64,000 nucleotides of DNA from Paragorgia papillata (GCA_035771165.1 JAWNZC010000337.1:5199501-5263500), one strand, 5' to 3'; positions 34,296 through 46,555 are shown, counted from the stretch's first letter. Notes: generated by a model from the letters alone, not told the origin. Program-made: numbers and translations.

Positions 34296-34406
34296 TGATG
34301 GTGACGAACAAAAGATTCTGTCAGGAGCACCGCGTACAAAGATTAATTGCACGGTGCCCTGACGAGTCGGCTACTGAGCGGCTGGCTGGTTAGGGATAGG
34401 GTTAGG

Positions 34407-34955
34407 TATCCGTAAGCCATGGACACAGAAACGTGGGCTCTGGGAACGAGAATATAAGCGATGTTTTGACGCCTTTTTGACGGCGCGTTTGTGAAGAAAA
34501 GCATTGAGCATTCCACATGTACATGTAGATACAACTGTGGTGTGCTGATGTGATAGCGGCTAGCTCGTCAGTCAGCTTTATAATTTTGTTTGTAAGTTTA
34601 TGCAGAATTGATAGCCACAGCCACACAAACGTCATGGGCTCTAGCATTGTCACTTTGACCGGAACGGAAGCAAAGTCTTTGACGCGGGAGCTTTTGGAGG
34701 CTTTTTGACGATCTCCGTGAAGCGAAGCGTTCCGCAGGTAAAGACAATTGCACAAAATTACAGTGCCCTAACATGCAAGTTAGCGGCTAGATCGTCAGGC
34801 AGCGTTATACTATGCAGTGCCCTGACAAGCCAGTTACTGCCCAGACGACTTGTTAGGTAACTTTATATTCTGGGTGTTCGACGGAATCGTACGCTAGGCC
34901 GTGGAAAACGTAAGCCACGGACACAGAAACGTGGGCTTTGGGAAAGACAATACAA
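34407..34955. repeat. Direct repeat pair next to exon 9
   Basis: CGTAAGCCATGGACACAGAA then GTGGGCTCTGGGAA at 34410-34445 recurs at 34909-34944 with a few changes, followed in both by AAGCGA(T/C)GTTTTTGACGCC-like DNA. The second copy ends about 40 bases from the exon 9 donor. Confidence 0.6.
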
Positions 34956-34995
34956 GCGACGTTTTTGACGCCAACACGGTCACGCGTTTTCTCAC

Positions 34996-35107
34996 CTAAT
35001 GAGATGATCTGTCCTCGTAACGCAGTCACCTGGCTGTTCGCAAGCCCCAAGTCTGCTTGCATGGTTTCGAGGGAACATTCATACTTGGTTTGTTCAAAGA
35101 GTAGTTC
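34996..35107 (-). CDS. HMMR: HMMR exon 9
   Basis: 112 nt, phase 0 to 1, acceptor GCTTCCCAG, donor TTAG|GTGAGA. It encodes ELLFEQTKYECSLETMQADL and so on to RGQIISL. Coiled coil. Confidence 0.88.
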
Positions 35108-35504
35108 CTGGGAAGCAAAAAAAAATGTGGTTGACAAAAAAAGTACTCGGACTTATTTTACTCAGGATAGTTTCTGGGTCCTCTACCGATCCCCGAGCAT
35201 ACGAGTGGCGTATCTCGAAAGCGCTGATTCGGAAGGCAAAAATGACTAAAAGCGTGCCTTTTTTTGCATAAACGTATATTTAACACTTAGTTACTGGCAC
35301 CACCACCACCAAAAAAAACAAAAAAAACAAACCCAAACAAAAACAAAACAAAAAATCGAGCCGAAACCTAGACTCGGCCTACCACCCCGAGTAAATAGCA
35401 CAATGGCCTGTTCAAGTCTGGACTATTTTATTCGCACATAGAACTCTAGAAGCTTGTTGTCTAATTGTTAAATGGTGTACTGACAAGTCTGCAAGACAGT
35501 ATAC

Positions 35505-35624
35505 CTTGTTTCTAAGTATCTCTTCTTCGATTTCCCTTTTCAGTTTCTCCATTTCACCATTCAATGTTGCGAGATTTGATTCTAATATCTGACGTTCTTG
35601 GACGGTACTTTTTAACTCGCTCAG
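35505..35624 (-). CDS. HMMR: HMMR exon 8
   Basis: 120 nt, phase 0 to 0, residues 172-211, acceptor CTTGTTTAG, donor AAG|GTATAC. It encodes LSELKSTVQERQILESNLAT and on to EEEILRNK. Coiled coil. Confidence 0.9.
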
Positions 35625-35950
35625 CTAAACAAGTTTAATAAAAAAAATATGACATGGGCACTGTTATAGAAGAGAATCTCTAAAATACAGTAAGTATTTA
35701 CATGACATGATTATTTACAGCAGATGCATTCGTGTCATGATAACGAATACAAATATAAGCAAGCCGTTATAAATGCCATAAAATTTGGCCGCGGTTGTTG
35801 TATCTATTACATCAGAAACTTACGTATAATCCAGGCGTAGGGGCGAAGGCTCGGCCTGAGCCCGGTGAGGGTGATAATCTCGACATGCGTGGACTCCACG
35901 TTACACGCGTGTTAAAATGCGAATCAGTTTGAGCGATATGAATATTTGTA

Positions 35951-36971
35951 CCGGGTGGCGCAAAAAAATGTTCCCCCCTCTTTGACACATTGTAATTAAA
36001 AAAATGAAAAAGCTATCTTATACAAATAAAATTTATTGAACGTAGTTATGTCTAACTTAAATTTTGATGTATGCCCCTTGCACATTTCTATAAAATATTA
36101 GCCGAGATATAGGCGTTTACACTCAATGTAGCGTTTTTGGAAGAAGAGACAAATGGCAAAAATGGCGACTCAACGAGGTTGTTTGCAAATTGCACGATAG
36201 GTGTTGACAAACAATCTAAAGTAAAGTGGGTTTTTTCAGATATGCGGTGTTTACATGTTTAAAGATTAGAAGAATAATGCATTAGAAGTATCTTTTAAAG
36301 ATACCAATAATACTGCTCATCGTTCGAATAAATTGGCAACAAGATGGAGCTCCTTCTCACACGAGCAATGCAACCATACGCTATCTCCGTGGCCAATTTC
36401 CAGATCGGCTCATGAGTAAACGCGGCGATTGGCCCTGGCCTCCACGCTCCCCTGACTTGACCGTGTGTGATTTATTTCTTTGGGGATATTTAAAAGATCA
36501 AATTTGGAACGTGCCTACTCAGCAACAGCCAAGCAATTTGAGAGAGCTTCGAGAAGCGATTATTATGGCGTGTAACAACTTGGAGCAGGAAATGATCGAA
36601 AATGCGTTCGACTGCATGCTTTCCCGCGCAAGACGTTGTATTGAGGTTGATGGGCATGCATTTCCTAATGAATGAGAATTTATCGGACGACGCTGACAAA
36701 TATTTGTTCTTACTTTTGCGTGTTTCTACCATTTTATTACCATAATGCAAATTAATAGACCATTTTTGCCATTTGTCGCTTCTTCCAAAAACGCTACATT
36801 GAGTGTAAACGCCTATATCTCGGCTAATATTTTATAGAAATGTGCAAGGCATACATCAAAATTTAAGTTAGACATAACTACGTTCAATAAATTTTATTTG
36901 TATAAGATAGCTTTTTCAGTTTTTTAATTACAATGTGTCAAAGAGGGGGAACATTTTTTTGCGCCACCCGG
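35951..36971 (+). mobile_element. mariner/Tc1-like element with 210-bp terminal inverted repeats
   Basis: The ends CCGGGTGGCGCAAAAAAATG and its inverse extend over about 210 bp with few differences, flanked by TA (35949-35950, 36972-36973). The interior has a partial transposase frame on the plus strand (see 36325-36675). At 1.02 kb it is too short for a full transposase of about 340 residues, so it cannot move alone. Confidence 0.9.
36325..36675 (+). pseudogene. mariner-like transposase, C-terminal fragment
   Basis: In frame are QQDGAPSHTSNATIRYLRG, then WPWPPRSPDLTVCDLFLWGY and LKDQIW. The first D and the D of TVCD are two acidic residues of the DDE/D catalytic triad. The N-terminal DNA-binding half and the first catalytic Asp are gone. 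The frame ends at 36675. Confidence 0.85.
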
Positions 36972-36977
36972 TATGTA

Positions 36978-37141
36978 TAGAGCGTTTTCACTCACATGAT
37001 CGGTGGCCCCATTGGGGTGGTGAAACAATACGAAATATTTGAATAAGAAAGAGCTAATTCCCATACCGTACACCAATATGGCCGCCATTCATTGTTTTGG
37101 ACACCAATATGGCCGCCGTGACGTCAGATGAAAACGCTCTA
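36978..37141. mobile_element. MITE with TAGAGCGTTTTCA ends (copy 1)
   Basis: TAGAGCGTTTTCACTCACAT and GACGTCAGATGAAAACGCTCTA bound it. It carries CACCAATATGGCCGCC twice. A second copy, inverted, is at 53485-53650. It lies 6 bases from the mariner element. Confidence 0.65.
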
Positions 37142-38092
37142 TATATGTGTGGACAGACCATACGCGGTGAAGATTGTGAGGCAGTGGGAGAAATATAGTT
37201 CTTGACAAAAAGATTTCCACTATTAAACAACATAATATATTCTTGACAAAAAGACTAGGCTTTCCAAAGTCCTTTCCAGTCCCCTTTATGACGCGCTTCG
37301 GTTTTGCGGTGGAAAGGACTTTTGTCACTTGCAGCGCGCCAAATTTTACAGGCGAGTTTTTCCACCTGTGACGTCATTGTTTTCCTCGACGCGGAAGCGA
37401 TTTTAGTGATGACAGATACGATTATTCGAAGGTTTTGAGTTGATCTGGTGAAGTTGTTTCTTGATAATTATAATACAAGTTCATGACATAAATGGATTGG
37501 GATGCAAAACTTGAAGAAACGGTTATGTATGGAATGTCTAAGCTTCGCCAGAATTTTTAATTAGATTTAAATCCCTGCAAGTGAAACAAGTCGCTCGCGT
37601 GGCCACGCGCTCCCTCCGGAGTGGTCGACTTGTGGCAAGTCTACAAAAAGACTTGAGAAAGGAGAAACAAAACAACGTTTACGTATAAAGTAGAACCTCT
37701 TAGTAGAAGGAAACCCGTCAACCGAAACTCGAAAGAAGGAAAAAGAAATAGTCAAAATAGAAAACCAACGAAGATAAAGGCCGAAAAGTTTAAGCTTATA
37801 CGGTAAAAATTATAGAGCAGTCGCTGTCAGTAATCACGAACATTTAATATAGCAATACCGTTCGAGTTTCTCTGTTTACATCCTATCACTGTTAAATTTG
37901 TTTTCTATTTTGTGTGTTCTTATTATAAAGTATTTTAAACGTATACTCGTTGCATGTTTTTGCCTGCTCGTTGTTGTTTTTTTTACACCCATGGCTGTCG
38001 TCTGTGTTCTTTGTAAAGAACATTGTTCTTTGTAAAGAACATTGGAAAGAAATGAAAAAAAACCCAACATTAAACCTAAACATTAAAGTAAA

Positions 38093-38345
38093 ACCAGAGG
38101 GCTTCACTAGGGGCGACTTAAGAACAAAGCGTTTCATTTTGTTCAAAAAATGTTTTCGCAGTTTGATTCCGAGATAAATTTCCAGCAAAACGGTGTCAGC
38201 GCAAAACTCGACATATCAAAAAACGCTGACACTGCTGCTGGAAATGCTGAAAATTTATCTCGGAATTCAACTTAAAAAAAGATTTTGAACAACATAAAGC
38301 GCTTTTTACTTGAGTCGCCCCGAGTGAAGCTCTCTGGTTTTAATT
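38093..38345. repeat. Foldback, about 250 bp
   Basis: AACCAGAGGGCTTCACTAGG is inverted near CGAGTGAAGCTCTCTGGTTT, and GAGATAAATTTCCAGCA, GTGTCAGCG are inverted in the centre. A tandem GTTCTTTGTAAAGAACATT pair lies just before it (38007-38043). Confidence 0.6.
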
Positions 38346-38461
38346 TAAAAATTCGCAACTATTATTGGTTTGTGTTTATCGCAAAATCAAAGACAACATT
38401 GTATTCTACAAATTAATTAGCTTTCTAACGATATCTATTTTATTTTTGTGGCATAAATTCT

Positions 38462-38577
38462 GAGGAATTGAGAGCACTTTACCGAAATGACCTTGCAAAT
38501 CTTAACGAAGACCTTAATGCATACGACGTCGATAACTTTTCGACTTGGAAATCTAAGTATCTGTTTGAACTTTGAAA
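38462..38577 (+). pseudogene. Reading-frame fragment, perhaps hAT transposase C-terminus
   Basis: EELRALYRNDLANLNEDLN and DNFSTWKSKYLFEL stop at TGA. The L..D.AN...L...W..K pattern resembles the dimerisation end of hAT/THAP-type transposases. A related YRNDPANLNEDLK stretch lies on the minus strand near 19610-19660. Function uncertain. Confidence 0.35.
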
Positions 38578-40707
38578 TGCTCTTGCCGCTACCGACGAGC
38601 TTCATCATATTATTGTATTTGTCTTTTTTGTTGTAATAAGGGTGTACTTAAATTGGAGCCTAGCTCTGTTGTACTGTCCTGCACTTATACTTGGTTTAAT
38701 ATATATTATATAGGTGAAAGTGTAATAAATAAAAATAGTCATTCTGACGTACATGTATATGCCACATTATTTGCACACGACGCAACAAGCTTTATAGCAC
38801 AAAATGCGGACAAACAAACCAAAATTGACTTTCAAATGATTGCAAACGAGTCATTACCTATTGTTTGGACTGCAAAAATTATGGGTAAAAGCGGACAAAC
38901 ATAAATAGTGACTCCATCCAGGGGGCCATAACATTTTTGGGTATCTGAAATAACATTTCTTGCATTCTAAAAGCGCTTTTGAACAAAATCATAGAAACTT
39001 TAAAACATGTTTTAATGAACATTCTATCATATTTTTTTTAAAATAATATCCTGTAAGTATAGGTAATGAAAAGCACACATGTAACAACACATGTACTCCA
39101 AGGATATCAATTGAAAGATCATGTTAATTTAGATCACTTGGAAGTTGCAGGATATAGACATTTTGGCACTGCTCTCAACTCAGAATATTTGGTTTATTAT
39201 TATAATCATAATTATTTTTATTTCATCATAGCCAAAAACACAATTTCAGAACTGCTCATTTTATAATTTAGAACTGCTCACTTTATATTTAGAACAACTG
39301 CCCAATTTGGAGAATGAGACAATTCTTAGAATGACCCCTGCAAAACGTCTTTTACACGCTTGTATAGGTGGATCACGTACGTCAACAATTGAGTCGTATA
39401 CGGGAATCGTATCGTGTAGATGGGTCTTAAAGGTGAATAACAGTCCGTACTACGCATGATCCCCCATCTTGGTCTCACAAACCCCATCCCCCATCAGGTC
39501 TCACAAACAAGACATTCGTAGATAATTACATGAAGTACTCAGCTCAGTGTAAACCGTTAGGAGCAACATGGCAAAAAATTAAGCGATTCGGCGAGGATAT
39601 CTCTTCGGATCTCTTCTATTTCTTCTGAAAATGTTTCGTTTCAAGTACAAGTAATGAAGAGGAAGCAAGAAAAGCTTACAATCTTGAATAAGGTATCAGT
39701 GTATTTTTTGTAAATAGAGATCGATGTAAACATAAGTTTCGTACATGCGCTGTACGGACTGTTAGTCGGCGTTCAAACTGTGCCCGGGGCCTAAATAATG
39801 CACTGGTGTTCAGACACGTTCCCAAATCCTGGATGCTTTTGGTGCTGCTTGGCACCAAAATATATTTTGTCAATGTGTTTCCACTGTTTGTTCCTATTAA
39901 GAATGTATGTTGGCTCAGTTTATGTATGTTCTTTTGGTTAAAAGTGCTGGGCACTGTAAAAATCCTGTTCAGATTCGCGCTCGTGCCCAGCACGGTGCCC
40001 CGGCTTTTCGCTCGGGTACGATATTCAGACTAGTGCCCGGGCACATGGCCACGGGCACTCAGTCTGAACGCCGCCTTATTCACCTTTAATAATCATTTCC
40101 CATTATTTAATATTTCTATTTTTTTTCTTTAACCTTAACCTTAGGTTTTTTTCTTAACCTTAACCTTAGCCTTTAATCCTTTAACTTTAATGTTAAAGAA
40201 CGCTTAAAATGTATTTCTTTTGTTCTTCCATTGTTTTTGCTTTATTCTCTGGTTAATATTCTTTTGTTTTTGGCGTCCGATATATCGAACACTGAGCGGT
40301 TAAATGTAAATAAATAAATAACAATTAACCAGCATTTACAGTCGTGGCAATAGAAGCGTTCCGAAAAATGTTGAGCAGTTCATTTCCTAACTTTTACCAA
40401 TTCATTTGATACGTTCCTCGAAAAACTGCTAACTTCCTCGAAATGTTGACAACTTCCTGGTATTAGCTTGGGAATTGACCAATCACGTTCTGCTTAGTAA
40501 TTAAGTAACCAATAGGATGAAATTAGGAAGTGTAAAGTAGTTTGAATTGGCAATTTGTCAACGAACTTCATCATGACTATCTGAGGAACTCATCAAATGA
40601 ATTGGTAGAACTTACGAAATGAATTGCATGTTCAGCTTTTTTCGGAACGCTTATCTATTGCCACGACAGTAACAGACAGTAAACATAACATTCATGACTA
40701 ATCTTAC

Positions 40708-40821
40708 CTTTATATTTAGCATTTTGTTCTCACCCTGTAACCTTTCCACGTCTTGCACCAAAGCCGCAATCCTAGAATTGAGCACGTCTCTTGATTCAAG
40801 GTCAGTGTCATTATCTGGCAC
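40708..40821 (-). CDS. HMMR: HMMR exon 7
   Basis: 114 nt, phase 0 to 0, residues 134-171, acceptor ATCTCTTAG, donor AAAG|GTAAGA. Its second half, SRIAALVQDVERLQGENKML, resembles exon 6 (EKIAQLQDQVERLRCENEKL), which suggests an exon duplication. Confidence 0.9.
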
Positions 40822-41214
40822 CTAAGAGATATTCAGCAATTAAATTTAATACCCAATCATTAATAATCCATGAAGAAAATTCAAAAGAAATGAATTTAAT
40901 CAGCTGTTGTAAATCGAATACAAATTCGTCCTGATTTACATAAACTTCTCGAAAGATTTGCTCAGCTTTATGAAGCAAATAGACTTTTTAGCGGCTTTGA
41001 ACAGATCAGCACGGAAGTCTTAAGTATTCACTGAAAATTGCAAGCAAATCTGCAGCATAATCTTTGAGCTATAAACTCTCAAAGTTTGCCATGGCTTGTA
41101 TATTTTTGAAGAACTTAACCGCTCGGTTGGAGTGGTTGATGCATGACGTACTATGCAGTTGGACAACTATGCATAATCCAACGGCATACGTTATCTGCCC
41201 TATATATTTGTTCC

Positions 41215-42108
41215 CAGTCTTTCCTTATTTTCTAATTGCTGCCTCCTCCGCAGGCCCTCGTTGCATCATGGACAGGTCACACGCGTTTTCTCGAGGGCAT
41301 GCAAGATCCTGTAAAAAAATTGGCAACACTTTGCACGGAATAATTTTGCATAATTAACTACCATTGTTAATCCATGGCTATATCCGAAGATTTTGAAGGC
41401 CATTGAACACTTATGACATACGAATCCTAGCTTTAAAATGAAAGAATTGTTGAAAAAAGCAATTACGGTTGAACTTTGTCAATTTACGGCCGGAATAATC
41501 AACGAAAATGCACTTTAGTCTACCCGGAGGCTCTTGGGTTTATACTTTTTCGGTTTCCACAACAACTGAAACTTGAATTACGCTACGCTATATATAGTCT
41601 ACAATTTAACACTTTGAGGCCTGGACCTCTCCCTGTGCTGAATAAAATCGTCTGGCGTTAGCCAGAATAAACCTTAAAGACTCGTCGTCAGGCTTCAAAG
41701 TGTTAACAAAATTAATAGTAACCTCATTAACTCTTGGTCAGCTGACAGTCTTCGATAGCTAAGTGAAACAAAAAACAATAAGAAAAACCTGTACTTTCCT
41801 GACCGTCGAATTTGCTTTTGTTCGGCAGATATTTTCCCCTTCAATTTATTTTAGTTTATATTTAGTTTACCACGGGCAGAAAGTCGGTAATTCTAAAACA
41901 TACTGGATTCTTCATTGTCATCTGTAAGAACGTTTAGACCGAATTTCCTGGTGGGTCACAGAGTTAAAATAACTCGGACGTAGGTTTGCCGGCCAGCGGC
42001 CAGAAACCATTTTGTTTACAAGATCTTACAGGCCCTCTCAAAACTGTGACCTGTCCATAATGCAATGAGCCGGCCTGCGGAGGAGGCAGTTCTAATTACA
42101 GGAAGGCA
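41215..42108. repeat. Foldback element, about 890 bp, 100-bp arms
   Basis: TTCCTTATTTTCTAATTGCT, GCCTCCTCCGCAGGCC and CATGGACAGGTCACA on the left are inverted on the right (TGTGACCTGTCCATAATGCA, GGCCTGCGGAGGAGGC). The interior 41609-41704 resembles 31197-31273 in opposite orientation (GCTGAATAAAATCGTCTGGC). Confidence 0.65.
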
Positions 42109-42482
42109 ACTTTGGCATTTAATATCTCAAAAAGTACATGCCACATTTATTTCATTTTTATTTGGAAAATGGTTAATTATATTATGAGCTTTAAGTTTGT
42201 TCTATTCGAAATTTTCACTTAACACAGACATTGTTGATAAACCAGGACAATTAGATACGTGTCACTTCAATAGAAGTCGTAATTCGGCTCGCCGTTGTAA
42301 ATATACCCATACAGTTCGGCCTCTCGTATTGTACATATTACAAATTCGCTAGGGGGAAAATTTCCAAACATATTACCATTTAATCATCTGTAAATCAGCT
42401 TTGTTCTGATTTACAATTTTACATAATATGCTTTCCGACTGATTTTCTCTGCGCATGTATGCATGAAATGACTTGGTCTCAC

Positions 42483-42584
42483 CTTTTGTAACTTTTCATT
42501 TTCACACCTAAGCCTCTCTACTTGGTCTTGTAGTTGAGCAATCTTCTCTGTTAGACCCTTGTTTTCATCTTCAAAACATACAGG
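42483..42584 (-). CDS. HMMR: HMMR exon 6
   Basis: 102 nt, phase 0 to 0, residues 100-133, acceptor CACTATAG, donor AAAG|GTGAGA. The end EKIAQLQDQVERLRCENEKL starts the coiled coil. Confidence 0.9.
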
Positions 42585-42996
42585 CTATAGTGAAGAAACA
42601 TAGCATATGTATGCTACTATACATGAAGTATACGTATTAGACTCTTTCTACAGCCAGTAGAAAGGTCACTTTTTTGCCCAAACATGCTGGATGTTGGAGA
42701 CTTGAAAAGCGTTTTTTTTCCACAATTCAGGAAACACATTTCTTCCAGATCTGCTAAAACGCCATTGTCTCTTTGCTGTTTTTATGGTTTTGCCCCATCA
42801 GAAAGATGGTAACTTACTTTTGCACTGTTATGGTATACAACTTTGCACTGCTAGTCAGTTACTGTATATTTTTGGGGGGCTGTTGTTGCATTTTGCACTC
42901 ACAGCTGTTGTGAAACTGCATGTGTGATACTGAAACTGCATGTGTGATAATTATTCGATAAATCGTGTAACAAAGAACTAGCATTTCGTAAAATAC

Positions 42997-43092
42997 CTGA
43001 GGAGATTGGATTTTTCCGGGCAGATCAGTTAAGGAAGTCGAAGACGATAAAACTTGACTTTTTCCACAAGGCTTTCTTGGGGTAGCAAAAAT
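42997..43092 (-). CDS. HMMR: HMMR exon 5
   Basis: 96 nt, phase 0 to 0, residues 68-99, acceptor TTAAATATAG, donor CAG|GTATTT. It encodes IFATPRKPCGKSQVLSSSTS, a basic Ser/Thr-rich stretch like the N-terminal ARKVKSSESK part of human HMMR. TPRK fits a CDK consensus. Confidence 0.82.
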
Positions 43093-43165
43093 CTATATTT
43101 AAAACCATAGCCATTGAAGATTTTTTATTCTCAGACTGACTTTTTAGTGACTGTTGCACTATTAA

Positions 43166-43389
43166 GCCCTAATCAAACGAGAACGCAAGTCATCGCAAGT
43201 TGGCAGTCACGCTATCTCAGCCAGCCGCTCTGAATAGTTTCCCGAAAATATCATGTACCGTGACAAAGTTAAAACTTGTTTAAAACACTCATGAAATCTT
43301 TATTTTGTTAATTTGGGTGTTTGAACGACCGCCACAGAAATTTCTGACTGCCAACTTGCGATGACTTGCGTTCTCGTTTGATTAGGGCT
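43166..43389. mobile_element. MITE with GCCCTAATCAAACGAGAACG ends, TTAA flanks
   Basis: The left end GCCCTAATCAAACGAGAACG and right end GTTCTCGTTTGATTAGGGC, with CAAGTCATCGCAAGTTGGC inverted inside. TTAA occurs before and after (one base offset on the right). It shares its right TTAA with the next element. Confidence 0.75.
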
Positions 43390-43393
43390 TTAA

Positions 43394-43901
43394 AGGTCAA
43401 CTCAAGGCATATTACATTTTTCGCTTTAAAGATGTATTAAGCCACGTAGAATCCGAAAATGGTGAGAGAAAAATATTGACATTTTCCCCCCGTTGATTTT
43501 GGGATGTTTAATCGACGAATTTTGAAGTATTTTCACTATTTTGATAAAAAGCCGTGTTGTATAAAGAATCTGGCACTAGCAAGTGTGTGACGTAAACGGA
43601 TTTTACGATCCATTAAAGTAAACACACTCGAAAAGCGTATTTAATACATGTTGCGGTTGGAAACTTGCACAAGTTATATTCATCATAAATCAGCTTTTCT
43701 CATGATTTCAATCGTCCAGGTTCAACTGTTTACATCACAAACTTGCTAGTGCCAGACTCTTTATACAACACGGCTTTTTTCAGAATACTTCGTTAAAAAA
43801 ATTCAGAAATCAACAAAAAGTACGGTTTGCTATCATATTCGTATTCTCCATACTTTGGCGCATATAACAAGCCGGAAAAATAATTTGCCTTGAGTTGACC
43901 T
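43394..43901. mobile_element. piggyBac-like MITE, TTAA target duplication
   Basis: AGGTCAACTCAAGGCATATT and TTTGCCTTGAGTTGACCT are the ends, flanked by TTAA (43390-43393, 43902-43905). An internal pair CTGGCACTAGCAAGT and ACTTGCTAGTGCCAG makes a second hairpin. Confidence 0.8.
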
Positions 43902-43929
43902 TTAAGAAAAAAGAACTACAGTAACTAAG

Positions 43930-44061
43930 ACCCCGTTTACACGGTACCGGACGAATTCGGAACCGGTCTCGAATTAGTACGGTTCCGCATGTTTACACGG
44001 CGAAATAGGACGAATTGGAGACCGGTTTCGAATTCGTCCGGTACCATGTAAACGTAGCCTA
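43930..44061. repeat. MITE with CCCCGTTTACACGGTACCGGACGA ends
   Basis: GTTTACACGGTACCGGACGA is inverted at 44034-44053, with two more CCGGTCTCGAATT and GAGACCGGTTTCGAATT units between. End type as in 9064 and 19828. Confidence 0.55.
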
Positions 44062-44450
44062 AGAGCTTCCCGGGACAGTGCATTGTGCAATGGTTCCAGT
44101 CTAGACATTAGAATTACAATATTATAAATAAAACATATTTTTGTACAGCTCAGATTCTAAATAAATTTCTTTTGGAATCGATCGGCTAAATCAGAACTAG
44201 TGCCTTTTATCACAGATTGACTATTTGGTCATTAATATCTAATAAGAATAGCCAAAAATGCGTTCCTGGGGGTAATACATCGGGCGCACAGTAAATGTTT
44301 GCGTAAGCTGTAGGGGTGTCCCTGACAGATTTGTATTTTGAATGCTTATTTACTAATGGCGAAGCGCACTATAAACACATAAATACCAATGAAATTAAAC
44401 GTTTTCTGGGGAGCTGCATGCCCCAGACCTTAGAGAGATTGGTCCCTCAC

Positions 44451-44485
44451 CGCGAACGTACACTGCGCGAAGTTACAATTCCTGG
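44451..44485 (-). CDS. HMMR: HMMR exon 4, provisional
   Basis: 35 nt, phase 1 to 0, acceptor AATATGTTAG, donor GCG|GTGAGG. It encodes RNCNFAQCTFA. It is the only small segment I found that links phase 1 of exon 3 with phase 0 of exon 5. No homology supports it. Confidence 0.3.
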
Positions 44486-45234
44486 CTAACATATTGATTA
44501 ACACTGTTCACATGTGCGTTATTGATAATAAAAAAATATATTGATGAGTTACATGTATTTTATCTCACTGGCAATTAACATTTTGTAATCATGCAATTTT
44601 TGCAGTTAAAATGAAATGCGCCCGGCCAAATTGTACGTAGAATAAAATGTTCAACTATCAAATGGTGGTCTGTTAAACTGCACGTACCAAGTGGTTAGAT
44701 GCGATGGACCCTGAACTCTTCGTGCTTATAGTACTGCAGTTACTAATATCTAAACAAATAATTAAAGAGTTAAAATGGGTCAAAATGGGTTGTTTTAAAA
44801 TTATTAACATGATAAACATTGTATATTTCTTGTCAAGATTGAGAAACTGGTACAGTATATTCAAATGCTGTCTAACAATTCCATTGTAATTGTCTCAGTG
44901 GATTGCGAGTATATATCCATGCGTTCGTGCAGTGCCGGATATATGAATAGACACTACGCACTTATTTCTGGACTAGATGTACTTGGGAAGCACAGTAGTT
45001 CAATTGATCATGAAGTGCTTACTGCGCTTGCGTACATGTACATCGTTGTCCTCATTCGAAAAGACGTTATATAATCAAGTGTCAATCAGGCTTATAAATT
45101 TTAATCAAAGACATTTTTCATCAATGATTTGCTCCGACTGTCAAACGGCGGAACTTTGAAATTGCCCTCCAGATCAACTGTTATGACGTCAAGTCACTAA
45201 ACTGTCTGACTCTGCGGATTGAAATTATTTAACG

Positions 45235-45395
45235 TATAGATTTCTAACGTTTCGAGCGAAGGCCCTTCGTTTCTCTCTGACAAAGGGCCTTCGCTCGAAA
45301 TCTTAACGTTCAATAATTGACCGGCAGTACTCCAAACTTACTATATTTCGATTTGTATTTCAACACTGCCTACACAGTACACTACTTTTATTTCA
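45235..45395. repeat. CGAAGG hairpin unit (Penelope-like end)
   Basis: TTCTAACGTTTCGAGCGAAG and CAAAGGGCCTTCGCTCGAAA face each other, followed by AACTTACTATATTTCGATTT. Another partial copy is at 46262-46360. Confidence 0.45.
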
Positions 45396-45991
45396 CTATA
45401 ATTATGTACTGCAGCATATTACACATGTAATAACATATTAAACTCTGCACGACGAGTTTCAGGGTGTTGCGCGCGTATCATTTTTCAAAAAAAACTGGCA
45501 AGCTCCACTCAAAGTAAACATACTGTTTAAAATAAACGAAGTATAGATACAGTTTCTGGATGTTTAACACTGTTATTCTGTTGTTATTGGCTCGCTAGCA
45601 AGTCTGCTTGCCATTGCTTACTTTGTGGGGAGTCCGCCAAGAGCCCGCCAATTCCTTTACAGAACGATGCGCGCGCAACACCCTGAAACGCGCCTATTGT
45701 GCATTATTTTAGCCTCTAGCTGGCTCTACTGCACATTAAAGCCTGTAACTGTACATGTAATACAATTTTGTCATGTTTTTAAACATTAAAATGTCAAAAT
45801 AACTGATATTGTCGGTTTTATCTTGACGGTTTTCAGTTTTTAGTCAAAACTGCCTCACTCTACAGTCACATCATGTGAGATGTATTGTAATTTATAATAA
45901 TTTAGCAAGCAATTTTTAACACTAACACTACAGTACTGTACTGTATGGAATGACTGTACACTGTACATGTATAAATTAAAATTTATCTTAC

Positions 45992-46021
45992 CAAGCCAGT
46001 TTGTGTCATGTCCATTTGTTA
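45992..46021 (-). CDS. HMMR: HMMR exon 3, provisional
   Basis: 30 nt, phase 1 to 1, acceptor AATATTTAG, donor CTTG|GTAAGA. It encodes VTNGHDTNWL. The splice sites are good and the phase fits exon 2, but the peptide is too short to test by homology. Confidence 0.4.
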
Positions 46022-46555
46022 CTAAATATTTTGAAAAAACGAAACATGCAACATATTAATTATGATCATGTTAACCGTACTTGGTTGCACTAGTATACTT
46101 TATAAGTTAAAGTATATAATGAAAAATATTCTAAAAATTCAATACCTATTATTTTTTTATAAGTAAATATATTTAACAGTGATCTACCACGCGATCTGCG
46201 CCGTCGCAGAAAGTCAGAGCTCTAGCTTATCAATATGTTTGTTGATGTTTCTCAAAGTTCCCAGAAACCTACGTTCAATAATTTCGGCACTCAAACCTTA
46301 CAATATTTCGATTTGTATTTCAACATGCACTGCCTACGCAGCACAGTACTTTTATTTCACTGTTTAATTTTTTTGTTGACGGAAAGGGCGTGGATGCCTT
46401 GCATTAATGAAAGGAGAACGAAGAAGCCAGTCACGGTACACTTCGTATTACCTTTTGTGAAAACATATAAAATAAACTACTCGAATATTATTTTTTTAAT
46501 TATAATTACCTCTCATATCATGTAAAAATAAGTTAGTTACGGCAAACAGAAGTCT

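Noticed and set aside
43930..44061. CCGGTACC-rich segment as a regulatory site
   Set aside because: It is a small foldback of a family seen elsewhere in the window.
44688..44724. Alternative HMMR exon (TKSSGSIASNHL) with donor TTG|GTACGT
   Set aside because: It needs an incoming phase 2, but exons 2 and 3 both end in phase 1. It could be real only if another exon is missing.
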